From NCBI GenBank assembly GCA_002788475.1, contig PFRK01000051.1:1-11318 (forward strand): a stretch of 11,318 bases of DNA, read 5' to 3'. This document shows, in pieces, positions 11,257 to 11,318 of this stretch. Source of the stretch: Candidatus Nomurabacteria bacterium CG_4_9_14_0_2_um_filter_32_10 (lineage in GTDB: Bacteria; Patescibacteriota; Minisyncoccia; Phycocordibacterales; UBA9973). Below the pieces are notes generated by a model, which saw only the letters and a program-made list of their open reading frames with translations, searched no databases and had not been told where the DNA came from. Numbering within the stretch: position 1 is the stretch's first letter; each line of letters opens with the position of its first letter. The position numbers were made by a program, and so were the translations under genes.

Positions 11257-11318
11257 CACAACAAGAAAATGAAATATTAGAAATAGAATCAACAGAAATT
11301 TCTCACGAGACTACACTT
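11253..11318 (+). CDS. atpB: Probable ATP synthase subunit a, N-terminus only (cut by window end)
   Basis: ATG at 11253 opens a frame of 22 codons to the end of the window, beginning MAQQENEILEIESTE. The sequence seen is an acidic, hydrophilic N-terminal extension and carries no diagnostic motif. The name rests on position, because atpB normally follows the AtpZ/AtpI gene. It is also supported by the start codon sitting in a leader shared with gatB. Moderately sure that it is a gene, less sure of the product. Confidence 0.55.
   Translation, partial: MAQQENEILEIESTEISHETTL

Noticed and set aside
1..11318. CRISPR arrays, insertion sequences with transposase, phage genes, defence systems
   Set aside because: No regularly spaced direct repeats and no transposase, integrase, Cas or toxin-like coding regions were seen on either strand.

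Overview
This AT-rich window (GC-rich only in short islands) reads as chromosomal DNA of a streamlined bacterium, most likely of the Candidate Phyla Radiation / Patescibacteria, probably a Parcubacteria-like lineage. That placement is inference. It rests on short genes, a shortened RF1, a Parcubacteria-type MYG1/CYTH/lytic-transglycosylase gene mix, almost no Shine-Dalgarno sequences, and TAA as nearly the only stop codon. UGA is used once as a plausible stop (the CYTH gene) and never as a sense codon, so the standard bacterial code fits.

Layout. 1-1963 (+): a tight group of a truncated YqeY/GatB-like gene, a DedA-like membrane protein and a MYG1-family phosphoesterase. 1970-2047: structured intergenic repeat, copy 1. 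2058-3143 (+): obg GTPase. 3176-3301 (-): a 41-aa single-span membrane protein with its own promoter and terminator. 3409-5899 (+): gatB behind a folded leader, then a class II aldolase. 5984-6541 (-): CYTH enzyme, convergent with the aldolase. 6598-8681 (+): ribosomal protein L25/CTC, then a secreted coiled-coil lytic transglycosylase, each with a -10 box placed for leaderless transcription. 8705-8784: intergenic repeat, copy 2. 8802-10114 (+): rpmE and prfA, separated by a large branched palindrome. 10286-10627 (+): glycine-rich RRM protein with a long leader and a strong terminator. 10779-10915 (+): a broken tRNA fragment, then an intact tRNA-Ile(GAT). 10920 to the end (+): start of the ATP synthase operon (AtpZ/AtpI-like gene, then the first codons of probable atpB), the two separated by a second copy of the gatB-type leader.

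Most genes serve translation (gatB, L25, L31, RF1, tRNA-Ile, the ribosome-associated GTPase Obg, YqeY), with central carbon metabolism, cell-wall remodelling and the ATP synthase alongside.

The notable content is a layer of structured repeats on top of these ordinary genes. (a) GC-rich palindromes lie in frame inside conserved genes (obg, gatB twice, the aldolase, L25) and inside a tRNA-derived fragment. The two clearest copies, in gatB and the aldolase, are the same 30-bp double hairpin read in different frames, much like the palindromic elements known in Rickettsia genes. (b) gatB and probable atpB share a leader of about 75 nt whose hairpin closes onto the start codon, with arm sequences that differ but remain complementary. 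(c) Two intergenic repeats share a conserved core inside AT-rich stems that change together and keep the same bulged C. (d) A branched palindrome of 111 bp separates rpmE from prfA. I could not search any database, so novelty is not established.
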